Shown here one piece after another: positions 1-7,245 of a DNA stretch of 19,633 nt. The position numbers and the translations under genes were made by a program. Origin of the DNA: Gaiellasilicea sp035645095 (GTDB lineage: Bacteria > Actinomycetota > Thermoleophilia > Gaiellales > Gaiellaceae); assembly GCA_035645095.1 (NCBI GenBank), contig DASQNG010000180.1, positions 1 through 19,633 on the forward strand, written 5' to 3'. Below the pieces are notes generated by a model, which saw nothing but the letters and a program-made list of their open reading frames with translations, ran no database searches and was not told the origin of the DNA. The stretch's first letter is position 1; every line of letters starts with the position of its first letter.

Positions 1-758
1 GGCTGCCCCGCGCGCTCCATCGGCACCTGCGAGCCGAACGTCTCGACCGCGTCCTTCGGGAACGTCGCCGGGATCAGCGGCGTCCAGATCGGCCCGGGCG
101 CGACGGCGTTCACACGAATCCCGCGCTCCACGAGTTGCAGCGCCAGCGAGCGGGTGAACGACACGATCGCGCCCTTCGTGGAGGAGTAGTCGAGCAGCTG
201 CGGGCTGCCCTTGTACGCCGTCACCGACGTCGTGTTCACGATCGTGGATCCCTCGCGCAGGTGCGGCAGCGCCGCCTTGACGAGGAAGAACATGGCGAAG
301 ATGTTCGTCCGGAAGGTCCGCTCCAGCTGCTCCGCGCCGATCGCCGCGACCGACTCCTGCGGGTGCTGCTCGGCCGCGTTGTTCACGAGGCAGTCGAGCC
401 GGCCGAACTCGGCGAGCGCCCGCTCGACGAGCGTCCCGCAGAACGCCTCGTCGCCCACGTCCCCGGCCACGGCCAGGCAGCGACGGCCCTCCGCCTCCAC
501 GAGGCGCACCGTCTCGCGCGCGTCCTCGTGCTCGTCCAGGTAGCCGATCGCGACGTCCGCGCCCTCACGGGCGAAGAGGATCGCGACGGCGCGGCCGATG
601 CCGCTGTCCCCGCCGGTCACGAGTGCGACCTTCCCGGCGAGCTTGCCGCTGCCGCGGTACGACGGCCGCTCGGCCTCCGGCCGCGGCGTCATCTCCGTCT
701 CCCGACCCGGCTGGTGCTCCTGCTCCTGCGGCGGGAACTGCTGCTGGCTGTCGCTCAT
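1..758 (-). CDS. SDR-family NAD(P)-dependent oxidoreductase (3' end outside window)
   Basis: This is a short-chain dehydrogenase/reductase, a cytosolic NAD(P)-dependent oxidoreductase of the YhdF-like / 'general stress protein 39' type. It starts at the ATG at 758 and runs off the left edge, so about 252 codons are visible. An N-terminal Gln/Glu/Pro-rich tail of about 38 residues precedes the Rossmann fold, as is usual in this subgroup. Visible motifs are the cofactor loop TGGDSGIG (residues 48-55), an LVNNAA segment, the catalytic YxxxK (Tyr191, Lys195, in YSSTKGA) and a VNAVAPGPIWTPL segment after it. The substrate cannot be deduced. The gene is divergent from the DUF892 pseudogene. Subgroup members often sit beside stress genes such as DUF892 proteins, which fits a stress role (inference). 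The family call is firm; the exact function is not. Confidence 0.93.
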   Translation of the reverse strand, partial: MSDSQQQFPPQEQEHQPGRETEMTPRPEAERPSYRGSGKLAGKVALVTGGDSGIGRAVAILFAREGADVAIGYLDEHEDARETVRLVEAEGRRCLAVAGDVGDEAFCGTLVERALAEFGRLDCLVNNAAEQHPQESVAAIGAEQLERTFRTNIFAMFFLVKAALPHLREGSTIVNTTSVTAYKGSPQLLDYSSTKGAIVSFTRSLALQLVERGIRVNAVAPGPIWTPLIPATFPKDAVETFGSQVPMERAGQ

Positions 759-861
759 GGCGTCCGCGTCTACCCGCTCCGGGCGCCGCCAAACGATCCG
801 CCGGCCCGTTGTTTCCGCCGCCGCGCCGGGGTAGCCACGAGGCACCGACAAGGGAGGGCAG

Positions 862-1363
862 ATGCCACAGATCTCCGATGCGAAGGAGCCGTTCGCGTAC
901 AGGTCGGGACGGCGCTCGCCGGCGAGCGGAAGATCCACACGATGCTCGTGACGATGAGCAGCGCGCGTCGGATGCCCGAGCTGGAGCGGGGTTCCCCCGG
1001 CATCTCCCCGAGGCGAGGGGCAGATCCGGAACGTCGAGCAGGCGCTCGAGGCAGTCGGCGCGGACACGCACGGCGCACCCCTTCGCCGCCGACGGCATCG
1101 TCGAGCAGTCCGGGAAGCTGCTCGAGCGCGTGGCCGGCGATCTCCCGGACGCCGTGCTGCCCGGCGGCGCGACCGAGACGGAGCACCACGAGATCGCGCT
1201 CTACGAGAGGTTTCTCGCGCTCGCGCCGGCGGCCGGGGCGGAGGACGCAGTCCGGCGCCTCGAGGAGAACCTCGCGCAGGAGCAGAAGACGCTGCGGGAG
1301 CTCGAGAGGGCGCAGGCGTCGCTGACGCGGCGCGGCCAACTCGCCGGGGCCGCAGCCGGCTAG
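862..1363 (+). pseudogene. DUF892 / YciF-like ferritin-like protein, frameshifted pseudogene
   Basis: Pieces of one DUF892 (YciE/YciF ferritin-like) protein lie in order but in different frames. An ATG at 862, behind the ribosome-binding site AGGGAGG, opens MPQISDAKEPFAY. The sequence then needs another frame for GTALAGERKIHTML (about 903-944), another for FPRHLPEARG (992-1021), another for QIRNVEQALEAVGADTHGAP (1021-1080), and a final one for FAADGIVEQSGKLL through ETEHHEIALYE to the TAG at 1361-1363. That is about four indels within 220 bases, while neighbouring genes are intact. The frame opened by the ATG ends after about 29 codons. The intact family folds as a four-helix ferritin-like bundle; ETEHHEIALYE is its typical helix. 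I infer a decayed gene. Local assembly error is possible but would have to be confined to this gene. Confidence 0.8.
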
Positions 1364-1380
1364 GGAGACGTGCGCGTGCC

Positions 1381-1404
1381 GGCCGGGGGTCGCCTCGCCC
1401 GGCC
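1381..1404. terminator. Hairpin between two converging genes
   Basis: There is a perfect 7-bp inverted repeat, GGCCGGG (1381-1387) and CCCGGCC (1398-1404), around a 10-nt loop. It lies in the 58-bp gap between the DUF892 pseudogene stop (1363) and the lipoprotein stop (1422). No T-tract follows on either strand. A bidirectional terminator is the natural reading of its position, but this is inference. Confidence 0.5.
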
Positions 1405-1421
1405 TACCGCCGGACCTCGGC

Positions 1422-1844
1422 CTACTCCTCGAGCTCGCGGTCGATACGCTCGATCGCGCGGTCGAGCGCGCGCAGGGCATCCTCGCCCTTCTCCTTCGCT
1501 TCGCCCGACGCGTCGTCGATCTCGTCGGCGACCTCGTCCCGCGCCTCCGTGAGCTGCTCGCGCGCACGGTCCAGGTCGGCGTCGTCCTTCGCGTCCCGCA
1601 GGGCCGACTCGGCGTCGTCGAGCGCCTCGGAGACGTCGTCGTCGACGTCTGAGTCGCCGAGCGACTCGCGCGCGTCCGAGAGCGCGTCCGACGCCTCGTC
1701 CCGGGCGGCGCCGAGCGCGTCCTCCACCTCGGTCGCAGCCGCCTCGATCGTCTCCTGGATGCTCTCCGCGTCGTCGCCGCCGCAGGCGGAGAGGCCGATG
1801 GCGAGCAGGACGGCGAGCAGCGCCGTGAGCGCACGAATGGTCAT
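1422..1844 (-). CDS. Acidic, helical putative lipoprotein
   Basis: This 140-residue protein has a lipoprotein signal: a short basic start (MTIR), a hydrophobic stretch at about residues 5-18 and a lipobox LSAC with the candidate lipidated Cys21, followed by GGDD. The mature part is almost entirely Asp, Glu, Ala, Ser and Arg in a helix-favouring pattern (repeated DALxDAR/EALDDAE-like units) and ends in ELEE. A surface-anchored acidic helical rod is plausible; I recognise no enzyme motif. The start chosen is the ATG at 1844; an in-frame GTG at 1859 would add five residues. It is divergent from mutS2 with only 57 bp between the starts, so the promoters must overlap or abut. Function unknown. Confidence 0.75.
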   Translation of the reverse strand: MTIRALTALLAVLLAIGLSACGGDDAESIQETIEAAATEVEDALGAARDEASDALSDARESLGDSDVDDDVSEALDDAESALRDAKDDADLDRAREQLTEARDEVADEIDDASGEAKEKGEDALRALDRAIERIDRELEE

Positions 1845-1889
1845 GCCGTGCGTATTCACGGCGTCCGCCGGTGCCAAACGAGACCTGCC

Positions 1890-1895
1890 TACACT
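1890..1895 (+). promoter_or_regulatory. -10 element of mutS2 (leaderless arrangement)
   Basis: TACACT matches the TAnnnT -10 pattern and ends 6 nt before the GTG at 1902, so transcription would begin on or next to the start codon. No convincing -35 box or ribosome-binding site is visible. Confidence 0.5.
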
Positions 1896-1901
1896 CGCGG
1901 C

Positions 1902-4292
1902 GTGAGGCCGGAAGCGCTCGCCGCACTCGAGTACGACGCCATCGTCCGCCGTCTCGCCGCGACGACGGTGACGCCGCGCGGGGAGGAGCTCGCGCGCGCT
2001 CTGACGCCTTCTTCGGCGCCGGCGGAGGTCGCGCGCCGGCAGGCCGTGACGGCGGAGGCGGTCGCGCTGCTCGACGCTGCGGACGAGCCGCCGCTGCACG
2101 GCATCCACGATGTCCGGGCGGCCGCCGCGCACGCCGCGCGAGGCGGCGCGCTCGCACCCGACGCGCTCGCACGGATCGCGGCCACCGTCGCGGGTGGGCT
2201 GCGGGCGCGGGCCGCGCTGGATGCCGAGACGGCGCCGCTCCTCGCAGACGTGGCGGCCGCGATCGATCCCGCTCTCGCATCCCTCTCCGAAACGGTCGGC
2301 CGTGCGGTGGAGGACGACGGCTCCGACCTGCGCGACACGGCGTCGCCGCTGCTGCGCCGGCTGCGCCGCGAGGTGCGCGACAGCCGCCAGCGCGTGGCCG
2401 AGGCGCTGCGCCGGCTCTCGCGCTCTGCGGCGCTCGCGCCGCACCTCCAGGAGGACTTCGTGACCGAGCGCGGCGGCCGCCCCGTCCTCGCCGTCAAGGC
2501 GGGCTCGCGCTCGAGCGTGAAGGGGATCGTGCACGACGCGTCCGGCTCGGGGCAGACGCTGTTCGTCGAGCCCTTCGAGGTCGTCGAGCTGAACAACCGC
2601 CACGCGGAGGCGGTCGCGGAGGAGCGCGAGGAGGTGGAGCGGCTCCTGCGCGAGCTCTCGGGCCTCGTCGGCGGGGAGGCCGAGGCCCTCGTCGCGCTCG
2701 TCGAGGCGACGGGGCGGCTCGACCTCGCGCTCGCCTGCGCGACGCTCTCGCGCGGCTGGCGCGGGGCCCCGGTCGCCGTCGGGGCCGACGTGCGCCTCCT
2801 CGCGGCGCGGCACCCGCTGCTCGACGCCGCCGCTGCCGTCCCGATCGACCTCGACCTCGGCGACCTACGGGCGCTCGTGATCAGCGGCCCGAACACGGGC
2901 GGGAAGACCGTCGCGCTGAAGACGCTCGGCTTCGCGGCGCTGCTGCACCAGGCGGGGCTGCGGCCGCCGGCGGAGGAGGCGGAGCTGCCGGTCTTCGACG
3001 CCGTGCTCGCCGACATCGGCGACCGGCAGTCGATCGAGATGAGCCTCTCCACCTTCTCCGGCCACGTCCGTGCCTTGCGGGAGATCCTCGCCGCGGCCAC
3101 CGGCCGCTCGCTCGTGCTCGTCGACGAGCTCGCCTCGGGCACCGACCCGGTCGAGGGCTCGGCGCTCGCGCAGGCGCTGCTCTCGAAGCTCGCGGGGCAG
3201 GCGCGGCTGACCGTCGTCACGACGCACTACCCGGAGCTGAAGGAGTGGGCGAGCGCGACAGAGGGCGCGGCGAACGCCGCGACCGGGCTCGACCCCGCCA
3301 CGAACGAGCCGCTCTACCGGATCACGCTCGGGCGGCCGGGCACGTCGCACGCGCTCGCGACGGCGGAGCGGCTCGGGATCGGCGCGGACGTCGTCGCCGA
3401 CGCGCGTGGCCGCGTCGCGCCGGAGCGGCTGCGGGTGGCCGAGCTCCTCGCCGAGACGGAGGCCGCAGAGCGCGCCGCAGTGTCGGAGCGGCGCGAGGCG
3501 GTCCGGGAGCGGAGGGCGGCGGCGAAGGAGGTGCAGGAGGCGCGGCGTCGCGAGGGGGAGCTGCGCGCGGAGATCGATCGCGTCCGGGCCTCCGCGGCGG
3601 GGGAGCGCGAGCGGGCGGCTGCGGAGGCGCGGCAGGAGCTCGCGGCGGCGCGACGCGAGCTCGAGGCGCTGCGGCACGAGATCCGGGTCGCCCGCCGCCG
3701 CGACCGCGAGGCTCGCCGCTCCGTCCCCGACGCGGCGCGGGAGCGCGACCGCTGGCTCGGCGCCGCCTCCGTGCGGGCGGCGCGGGCGGAGGAGCAGCTG
3801 CGCCAGGTCGAGGAGCCGCGGCCGGAGCCGCCGCCGCTCGACCCCCCACGCCCGCTCGCCGTCGGCGACCCGGTGGAGGCGCCCGCCGTCGGCGTGCACG
3901 GCACGATCGCAGCACTGGACGGCGACGAGGCAGAGGTCGTCGGCACCGCCGGGCAGCGCGTCCGGATCGCCGTCGCGCGGCTGCGGCCAGCCGCGCGCCG
4001 CGCGAGTGCCGCCGATGCGCAGCCGGCGGTGCGGGTGGTCGCGGCGGCCAGGAGCGACGTCGGCGACGAGCTCGACGTCCGGGGACGCACGGCCCAGGAG
4101 GCGCGCGAGGCGGTGCGCTCGTTCGTCGACGCCGCCGCCCTCGCGGGCCTGCCGACGGTACGGGTCGTCCACGGGCGCGGCACGGGTGCCGTGCGCGCTG
4201 CGGTACGCGACGAGCTGGGCCGGCACCCGCTCGTGACGGCGCAGGAGAGCGACTCGGCTGATGGCGCCACCGTCGTCACGCTCGCCGGCTGA
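1902..4292 (+). CDS. mutS2: Endonuclease/ribosome-splitting ATPase MutS2
   Basis: The 796-residue product has the full MutS2 layout: an N-terminal coiled/core region opening RPEALAALEYDAIVRRLA, a MutS-type ATPase with Walker A GPNTGGKT (residues 329-336) and Walker B LVLVDE (Asp408, Glu409), a long charged coiled coil (about 515-660), a KOW-like linker, and a C-terminal Smr domain with LDVRG (724-728) and HGRGTG (757-762). MutS2 was first linked to suppressing recombination. In Bacillus subtilis it binds collided ribosomes and splits stalled ones into subunits, feeding ribosome quality control. The GTG at 1902 was chosen because the family N-terminus begins there and a -10 box sits just upstream. 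The VLRF1 release-factor gene follows directly, which favours the ribosome-rescue role. Confidence 0.96.
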   Translation: MRPEALAALEYDAIVRRLAATTVTPRGEELARALTPSSAPAEVARRQAVTAEAVALLDAADEPPLHGIHDVRAAAAHAARGGALAPDALARIAATVAGGLRARAALDAETAPLLADVAAAIDPALASLSETVGRAVEDDGSDLRDTASPLLRRLRREVRDSRQRVAEALRRLSRSAALAPHLQEDFVTERGGRPVLAVKAGSRSSVKGIVHDASGSGQTLFVEPFEVVELNNRHAEAVAEEREEVERLLRELSGLVGGEAEALVALVEATGRLDLALACATLSRGWRGAPVAVGADVRLLAARHPLLDAAAAVPIDLDLGDLRALVISGPNTGGKTVALKTLGFAALLHQAGLRPPAEEAELPVFDAVLADIGDRQSIEMSLSTFSGHVRALREILAAATGRSLVLVDELASGTDPVEGSALAQALLSKLAGQARLTVVTTHYPELKEWASATEGAANAATGLDPATNEPLYRITLGRPGTSHALATAERLGIGADVVADARGRVAPERLRVAELLAETEAAERAAVSERREAVRERRAAAKEVQEARRREGELRAEIDRVRASAAGERERAAAEARQELAAARRELEALRHEIRVARRRDREARRSVPDAARERDRWLGAASVRAARAEEQLRQVEEPRPEPPPLDPPRPLAVGDPVEAPAVGVHGTIAALDGDEAEVVGTAGQRVRIAVARLRPAARRASAADAQPAVRVVAAARSDVGDELDVRGRTAQEAREAVRSFVDAAALAGLPTVRVVHGRGTGAVRAAVRDELGRHPLVTAQESDSADGATVVTLAG

Positions 4293-4938
4293 CGCGATCG
4301 TGTCGCGCCGCTACATCGGCCGTGCGAACGTCGCGAAGCGGCTGACGAGGATCGACGGCGCACCCGGCTCCACGGTCTACCGCGACGGCAGCTGCCGGAT
4401 CGAGGCGGAGTGGGAGCGGCTCGAGCTGCGCCCGCCGTTCGGGCTCGAGCACGAGGGCGAGTACGACCGCGTCCGCGCCGGGCCGCTCCTCGACGAGCTC
4501 GGGCGCGACCGCTTCGTGGCCGTCCTGCTGGTGCGGCTCGGCGGCTACGCCGTCGGCGTGCTCGAGGGCGAGCGGCTCGTCGCGTCGAAGGTCGGGTCGC
4601 GCTTCGTGAAGAACCGCCACAAGAAGGGCGGCTCGTCGGCCAACCGCTTCCGGCGCCGGCGCGAGGAGCAGGCGAAGGCGCTCGTCGACGCGGCCGCCGA
4701 GACGGCTGCACGGGTGCTCGCGCCCCACCGCGACCGGGTCGAGCGGGTCGCCCTGGGCGGTGACCGTGCCGCCGTCGAGGCGGTCTTCGCGGCGCGGCCA
4801 GACCTCGACTGGCTGCGCGAACGCGCGCTGCCGCGCTTCTTCACCGTGCCGGAGCCGCGGCAGCGCGTGCTGGAGGCGCTCCCGTACGAGCTGTACGCGG
4901 TCGAGGTGACGGAGCTCGCCGAGGAGCCCGAACCCTAG
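4261..4938 (+). CDS. acVLRF1-type peptidyl-tRNA hydrolase/release factor (Vms1-like)
   Basis: I assign this to the actinobacterial VLRF1 family, an eRF1-like fold related to yeast Vms1 and human ANKZF1, which free nascent chains from tRNA on stalled large subunits. Family marks are the GSRFVKNRHKKGG segment (residues 112-124), the Arg-rich helix RFRRRREEQ after it, the GDRAAVEAV segment and FFTVPEPRQRVLEAL near the end. The catalytic loop reads GGSSANRF (123-130); family members I remember read GGWSQQRF, so both glutamines are replaced. The ATG at 4261 overlaps mutS2 by 32 nt, with a distant AGGAG upstream. An alternative GTG at 4300, 7 nt after the mutS2 stop, would give 212 residues and may be the true start. 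The gene is in a mutS2 operon and ends in a CTAG shared with the opposing gene. Confidence 0.85.
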   Translation: MAPPSSRSPADAIVSRRYIGRANVAKRLTRIDGAPGSTVYRDGSCRIEAEWERLELRPPFGLEHEGEYDRVRAGPLLDELGRDRFVAVLLVRLGGYAVGVLEGERLVASKVGSRFVKNRHKKGGSSANRFRRRREEQAKALVDAAAETAARVLAPHRDRVERVALGGDRAAVEAVFAARPDLDWLRERALPRFFTVPEPRQRVLEALPYELYAVEVTELAEEPEP

Positions 4939-6227
4939 GGCGCCGCGGCCGGGCGGAACTCGTGCGCACCGATCGTCGGCCGGTTCGGGCGGTGGCGGCC
5001 CGAGTGGTCCTTCTTCGGCGCGTAGTGTCGGTTCGCGGCGCCGATCACGGGAGACCCCTTGCGCGGGCGCCCCCAGCCGTCGAGGTCGACCGGGCCGACG
5101 TGGTCGTCGGGCTTGCAGCTCTTGCCGACGAGGACCACGTTCGCGACGAACCGTTGCGACGAGTTGCAGACGCGCGCCGGCTGTTGGAGCAGTGCGATCA
5201 CGTTGTTCGCGACGATCGGCCGCTTCCACCGCGGGACGCCGCCGTAGCGCGAGTTCATGCGGATCGAGCCGGCGTAGCCGTCGCGGCGGCGGTGGCCGGT
5301 GAGGATCGTGTTGTTGATCAGCTTCGCGTAGTGCGGCAGTCGCTTCGACTCGTTCGAGCCGATCACGACGCCCATCCGCGCGTGGTAGCCCGGCACGCGC
5401 GGGTCCGTGCCGCGGAAGAGGTTGTTGACGATCGTCGCGTAGTCCACGTCGTTCGTCAGGTAGAGCTGCGCACCGCCCTCGCGGTACACACCGAAGCGGT
5501 TGCCCTCGACGAGGAGGTGACGTCCCGCGAACAGCTGCACGAGGTCGTTGTGACCGCACCGGTGCTTGTTCATCGAGCAGGGCAGGGCGCGGTCGAAGGT
5601 GTTGTTGCGGATCGTCAGGTGGCTGCCGAAGCGCCCGTGCACGAAGTCGCAACCGAAACAGTCGTGGAACCGGTTCCGCTCGATCAGGACGCGGTGTGCC
5701 CAGCGGTAGAGCGTGACGCAGTTCGTGAACTCGCGCGCGCGGTCGCCGCAGTGGGTGAACGCGCTGTCGCGGATCGTCACCCCGACGGCGTCCGAGACGA
5801 GCACCGACGCGGCATAGCGGGTGCGGTGGGCGCTCACGTGCAGGTCGTGCAGGACGACGTTTCGCGACTTCCGCACCTCGACCAGCGCGTCGTTGCCGAT
5901 CGGGCCGACGCGGACGTTGCCGAGCGAGGCGTTCTGCGTCCCCGAGAAGAGCACGCTCCGGACGCGCACGCCGCGGCTGCCGACGATGCGGAGGGGCGCG
6001 CGGCCGCGCGGCCCGATCAGGAGCTGGTGGTAGAGCTGCGGCCGCAGGACGATCGTGCCGCCGGACAGGCGGAGGTCGGAGACGGCCCGCGCGAACCCGG
6101 CATCGCTCGCGACGCGGACGACCGGCGCCTGCGCCTTCGGCGCGGCAGCGGGGCGCGACGACGCGACGCACGCGGGCGCAGCCGCGAGCGCGCCGAGGGC
6201 GCAGCACACCAGGACGAGGCGAAGCAC
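4935..6227 (-). CDS. Secreted right-handed parallel beta-helix protein
   Basis: This 430-residue protein starts at GTG 6227 with a clear signal peptide (LRLVLVCCALGALAAAPAC); Cys20 could be a weak lipobox cysteine. The body carries repeated parallel beta-helix turns of the type 'NxVxIxxNxF': VVLHDLHVS, VTIRDSAF, VLIERNRFHDC, LTIRNNTFDR, LLVEGNRF, ATIVNNLF, KLINNTIL and IVANNVIAL. It ends in a GSPVIGAAN-type segment and PTIGAHEF, typical of bacterial pectate-lyase-like/NosD-like helix proteins. Such folds often bind or cleave polysaccharides. I cannot point to catalytic residues, so the substrate is unknown. Several Cys pairs (FHDCFGCDF, LPCSMNKHRC) suggest disulfides outside the cell. It converges on the VLRF1 gene. 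Confidence 0.85.
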   Translation of the reverse strand: MLRLVLVCCALGALAAAPACVASSRPAAAPKAQAPVVRVASDAGFARAVSDLRLSGGTIVLRPQLYHQLLIGPRGRAPLRIVGSRGVRVRSVLFSGTQNASLGNVRVGPIGNDALVEVRKSRNVVLHDLHVSAHRTRYAASVLVSDAVGVTIRDSAFTHCGDRAREFTNCVTLYRWAHRVLIERNRFHDCFGCDFVHGRFGSHLTIRNNTFDRALPCSMNKHRCGHNDLVQLFAGRHLLVEGNRFGVYREGGAQLYLTNDVDYATIVNNLFRGTDPRVPGYHARMGVVIGSNESKRLPHYAKLINNTILTGHRRRDGYAGSIRMNSRYGGVPRWKRPIVANNVIALLQQPARVCNSSQRFVANVVLVGKSCKPDDHVGPVDLDGWGRPRKGSPVIGAANRHYAPKKDHSGRHRPNRPTIGAHEFRPAAAP

Positions 6228-6234
6228 GTCCGCT

Positions 6235-6268
6235 CGAGCCTAACAGCGACCTCGTGTCGTTCGGCTCG
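6235..6268 (-). terminator. Two-step hairpin downstream of the small gene, overlapping the next promoter
   Basis: CGAGCC (6235-6240) pairs with GGCTCG (6263-6268). Inside it AGCGAC (6245-6250) pairs with GTCGTT (6256-6261, one G-T pair) around a 5-nt loop. It lies 19 nt beyond the stop of the gene at 6287-6589 and covers the -10-like TAGGCT (6242-6237) of the beta-helix gene. Termination with in-built separation of the two genes is inferred. Confidence 0.45.
6237..6242 (-). promoter_or_regulatory. -10 element of the beta-helix gene
   Basis: TAGGCT on the minus strand is followed by 9 nt and the GTG at 6227. No ribosome-binding site is present. It is one of the repeated leaderless-type arrangements in this window and lies inside the hairpin at 6235-6268. 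Confidence 0.35.
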
Positions 6269-6286
6269 CGCGGGACGGTCGCCCAC

Positions 6287-6589
6287 CTACCGAGGCGGCT
6301 CCTCGGCTCCCTCCGGCGGCAGGTCGACGCCCGGCCGCTCGAGCTCCGAGATGGGGTTGTCGGTGCGCTCTGCGACGTGCCCGGTGGCATCGTGCAGCGC
6401 GTCATCCGCGACCGCGTCGACGGTGGCGACGGGCGGCTGCGCCGCCGCTGCGGCCGCGATCTCCTCCGGCGTCGGGCCGCGCTCGTTCTGCTCCGCCGTG
6501 ATCGGCTGTGCGTCGGGGTGGCGGCCGAGCTCGTCGCGCGGCTCCTCGCGGCCGCCGAAGAGTTCCTTGATCTTGTCGAGTAGCGCCAT
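6287..6589 (-). CDS. Small hypothetical protein, acidic and Pro/Ala-rich
   Basis: This is a 100-residue protein. The ATG at 6589 is preferred because GGAAGGAG lies 5 nt before it, one of the best ribosome-binding sites in the window; an in-frame ATG at 6619 would lack this. It begins with a short amphipathic helix (MALLDKIKELFGG). The rest is polar and probably disordered, rich in Pro, Glu, Asp and Ala, with a PTPEEIAAAAAAQPP stretch and a DNPISELERPGVDLPPEG tail. There is no signal peptide or membrane segment, and I do not recognise the family. It lies upstream of the beta-helix gene on the same strand, but the hairpin between them argues against a simple operon. Confidence 0.7.
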   Translation of the reverse strand: MALLDKIKELFGGREEPRDELGRHPDAQPITAEQNERGPTPEEIAAAAAAQPPVATVDAVADDALHDATGHVAERTDNPISELERPGVDLPPEGAEEPPR

Positions 6590-6692
6590 GTCGGCTCCTT
6601 CCGGTGGGCTTTCGGGCACGGCAGCGTGGGAAGCGGCCGTTGCCCGTCTGTTGTGCCTACGTTAAGCACCCAACTTCTACCGCGTCCGCTCG

Positions 6693-6698
6693 TAGAAA
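6693..6698 (+). promoter_or_regulatory. -10 element of the DUF1579-like gene
   Basis: TAGAAA ends 7 nt before the ATG at 6706, and no ribosome-binding site is seen. This is a leaderless-type arrangement. Confidence 0.4.
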
Positions 6699-6705
6699 CC
6701 TGCAC

Positions 6706-7167
6706 ATGAGCAGCGCCGCTCCTCCGCTTCCGGCGACCGCCCTGCTCGACGCCGCCCGGCAGTTCGACTTCTGGCTGGGTGAGTGGGACCTGCGCTGGAG
6801 CGACGGCCGGACCGGCACCGACTCCGTCTTCCTCGACCTCGGCGACAACGTGGTCGTGGCCAGCCTCGACGCGCGTCCGAGCCTCGACTACCAGCGCGTC
6901 AGCCACTCCGTCTACGCGCGGGCGGACGGGTGCTGGAAGCACACGTGGGTCGACAGCGACGGGAACTACCTCGACTTCGCCGGCGCCTTCGCCGACGGGG
7001 TGATGGATCTCCGCCGGGAGGCGCCGCACGACGGCGGGGTCGCGCTCTTCCGGGTGCGGTGGCACGACATCGAGCCGCAGAGCCTCACGTGGTCGTACGA
7101 GCGCTCGGACGACGGCGGCGAGTGCTGGACGTCGCTCTGGTCGATCGACTACCACCGCGTGCTGTAG
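6706..7167 (+). CDS. DUF1579-like (FDFWLGEWDL) protein
   Basis: This 153-residue cytosolic protein opens after about 15 residues with FDFWLGEWDLRWSDGRTG, the hallmark of DUF1579-like proteins. These adopt a calycin-like beta barrel built from W-x-x-x and Y-x-R strands. Later strands are visible as CWKHTWVDSDGNYLDFAGAF, LFRVRWHDIEPQSLTWSYERSDDGG and CWTSLWSIDYHRV. Members are widespread and mostly uncharacterised; a small-ligand-binding barrel is a reasonable guess but no ligand can be named. The ATG at 6706 was chosen over an upstream in-frame ATG (6604) because the -10-like TAGAAA lies between them and the upstream extension looks non-coding. It is followed by dnaE, which has its own promoter. 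Confidence 0.8.
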   Translation: MSSAAPPLPATALLDAARQFDFWLGEWDLRWSDGRTGTDSVFLDLGDNVVVASLDARPSLDYQRVSHSVYARADGCWKHTWVDSDGNYLDFAGAFADGVMDLRREAPHDGGVALFRVRWHDIEPQSLTWSYERSDDGGECWTSLWSIDYHRVL

Positions 7168-7230
7168 GTCTTCGTCGACGCGGCCGTCGTCGCGGCTGAC
7201 AACGAAACGGGAGTCGTCAGGGGGCGGTCG

Positions 7231-7236
7231 TAGAAT
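7231..7236 (+). promoter_or_regulatory. -10 element of dnaE
   Basis: TAGAAT, close to the consensus TATAAT, ends 9 nt before the GTG start at 7246. No Shine-Dalgarno sequence is present in the gap (GGCCCTCCC). An imperfect inverted repeat, CTGACAAC with GTCGTCAG, lies just upstream and may end the preceding transcript. Confidence 0.5.
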
Positions 7237-7245
7237 GGCCCTCCC

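Noticed and set aside
135..1325. A 396-codon plus-strand frame opposite the SDR gene
   Set aside because: Its first part is the reverse of a clear SDR gene. Only a short internal piece (about 900-980) matches protein family sequence, and that belongs to the DUF892 pseudogene.
6604..6705. 34-residue extension of the DUF1579-like protein to an upstream ATG
   Set aside because: The extension has no family-like sequence and spans the likely promoter (TAGAAA at 6693-6698).
7196..7220. Imperfect inverted repeat before dnaE as an operator
   Set aside because: The arms are short with one mismatch, and no repressor-type symmetry is convincing. It is noted only as a possible weak terminator of the preceding gene.
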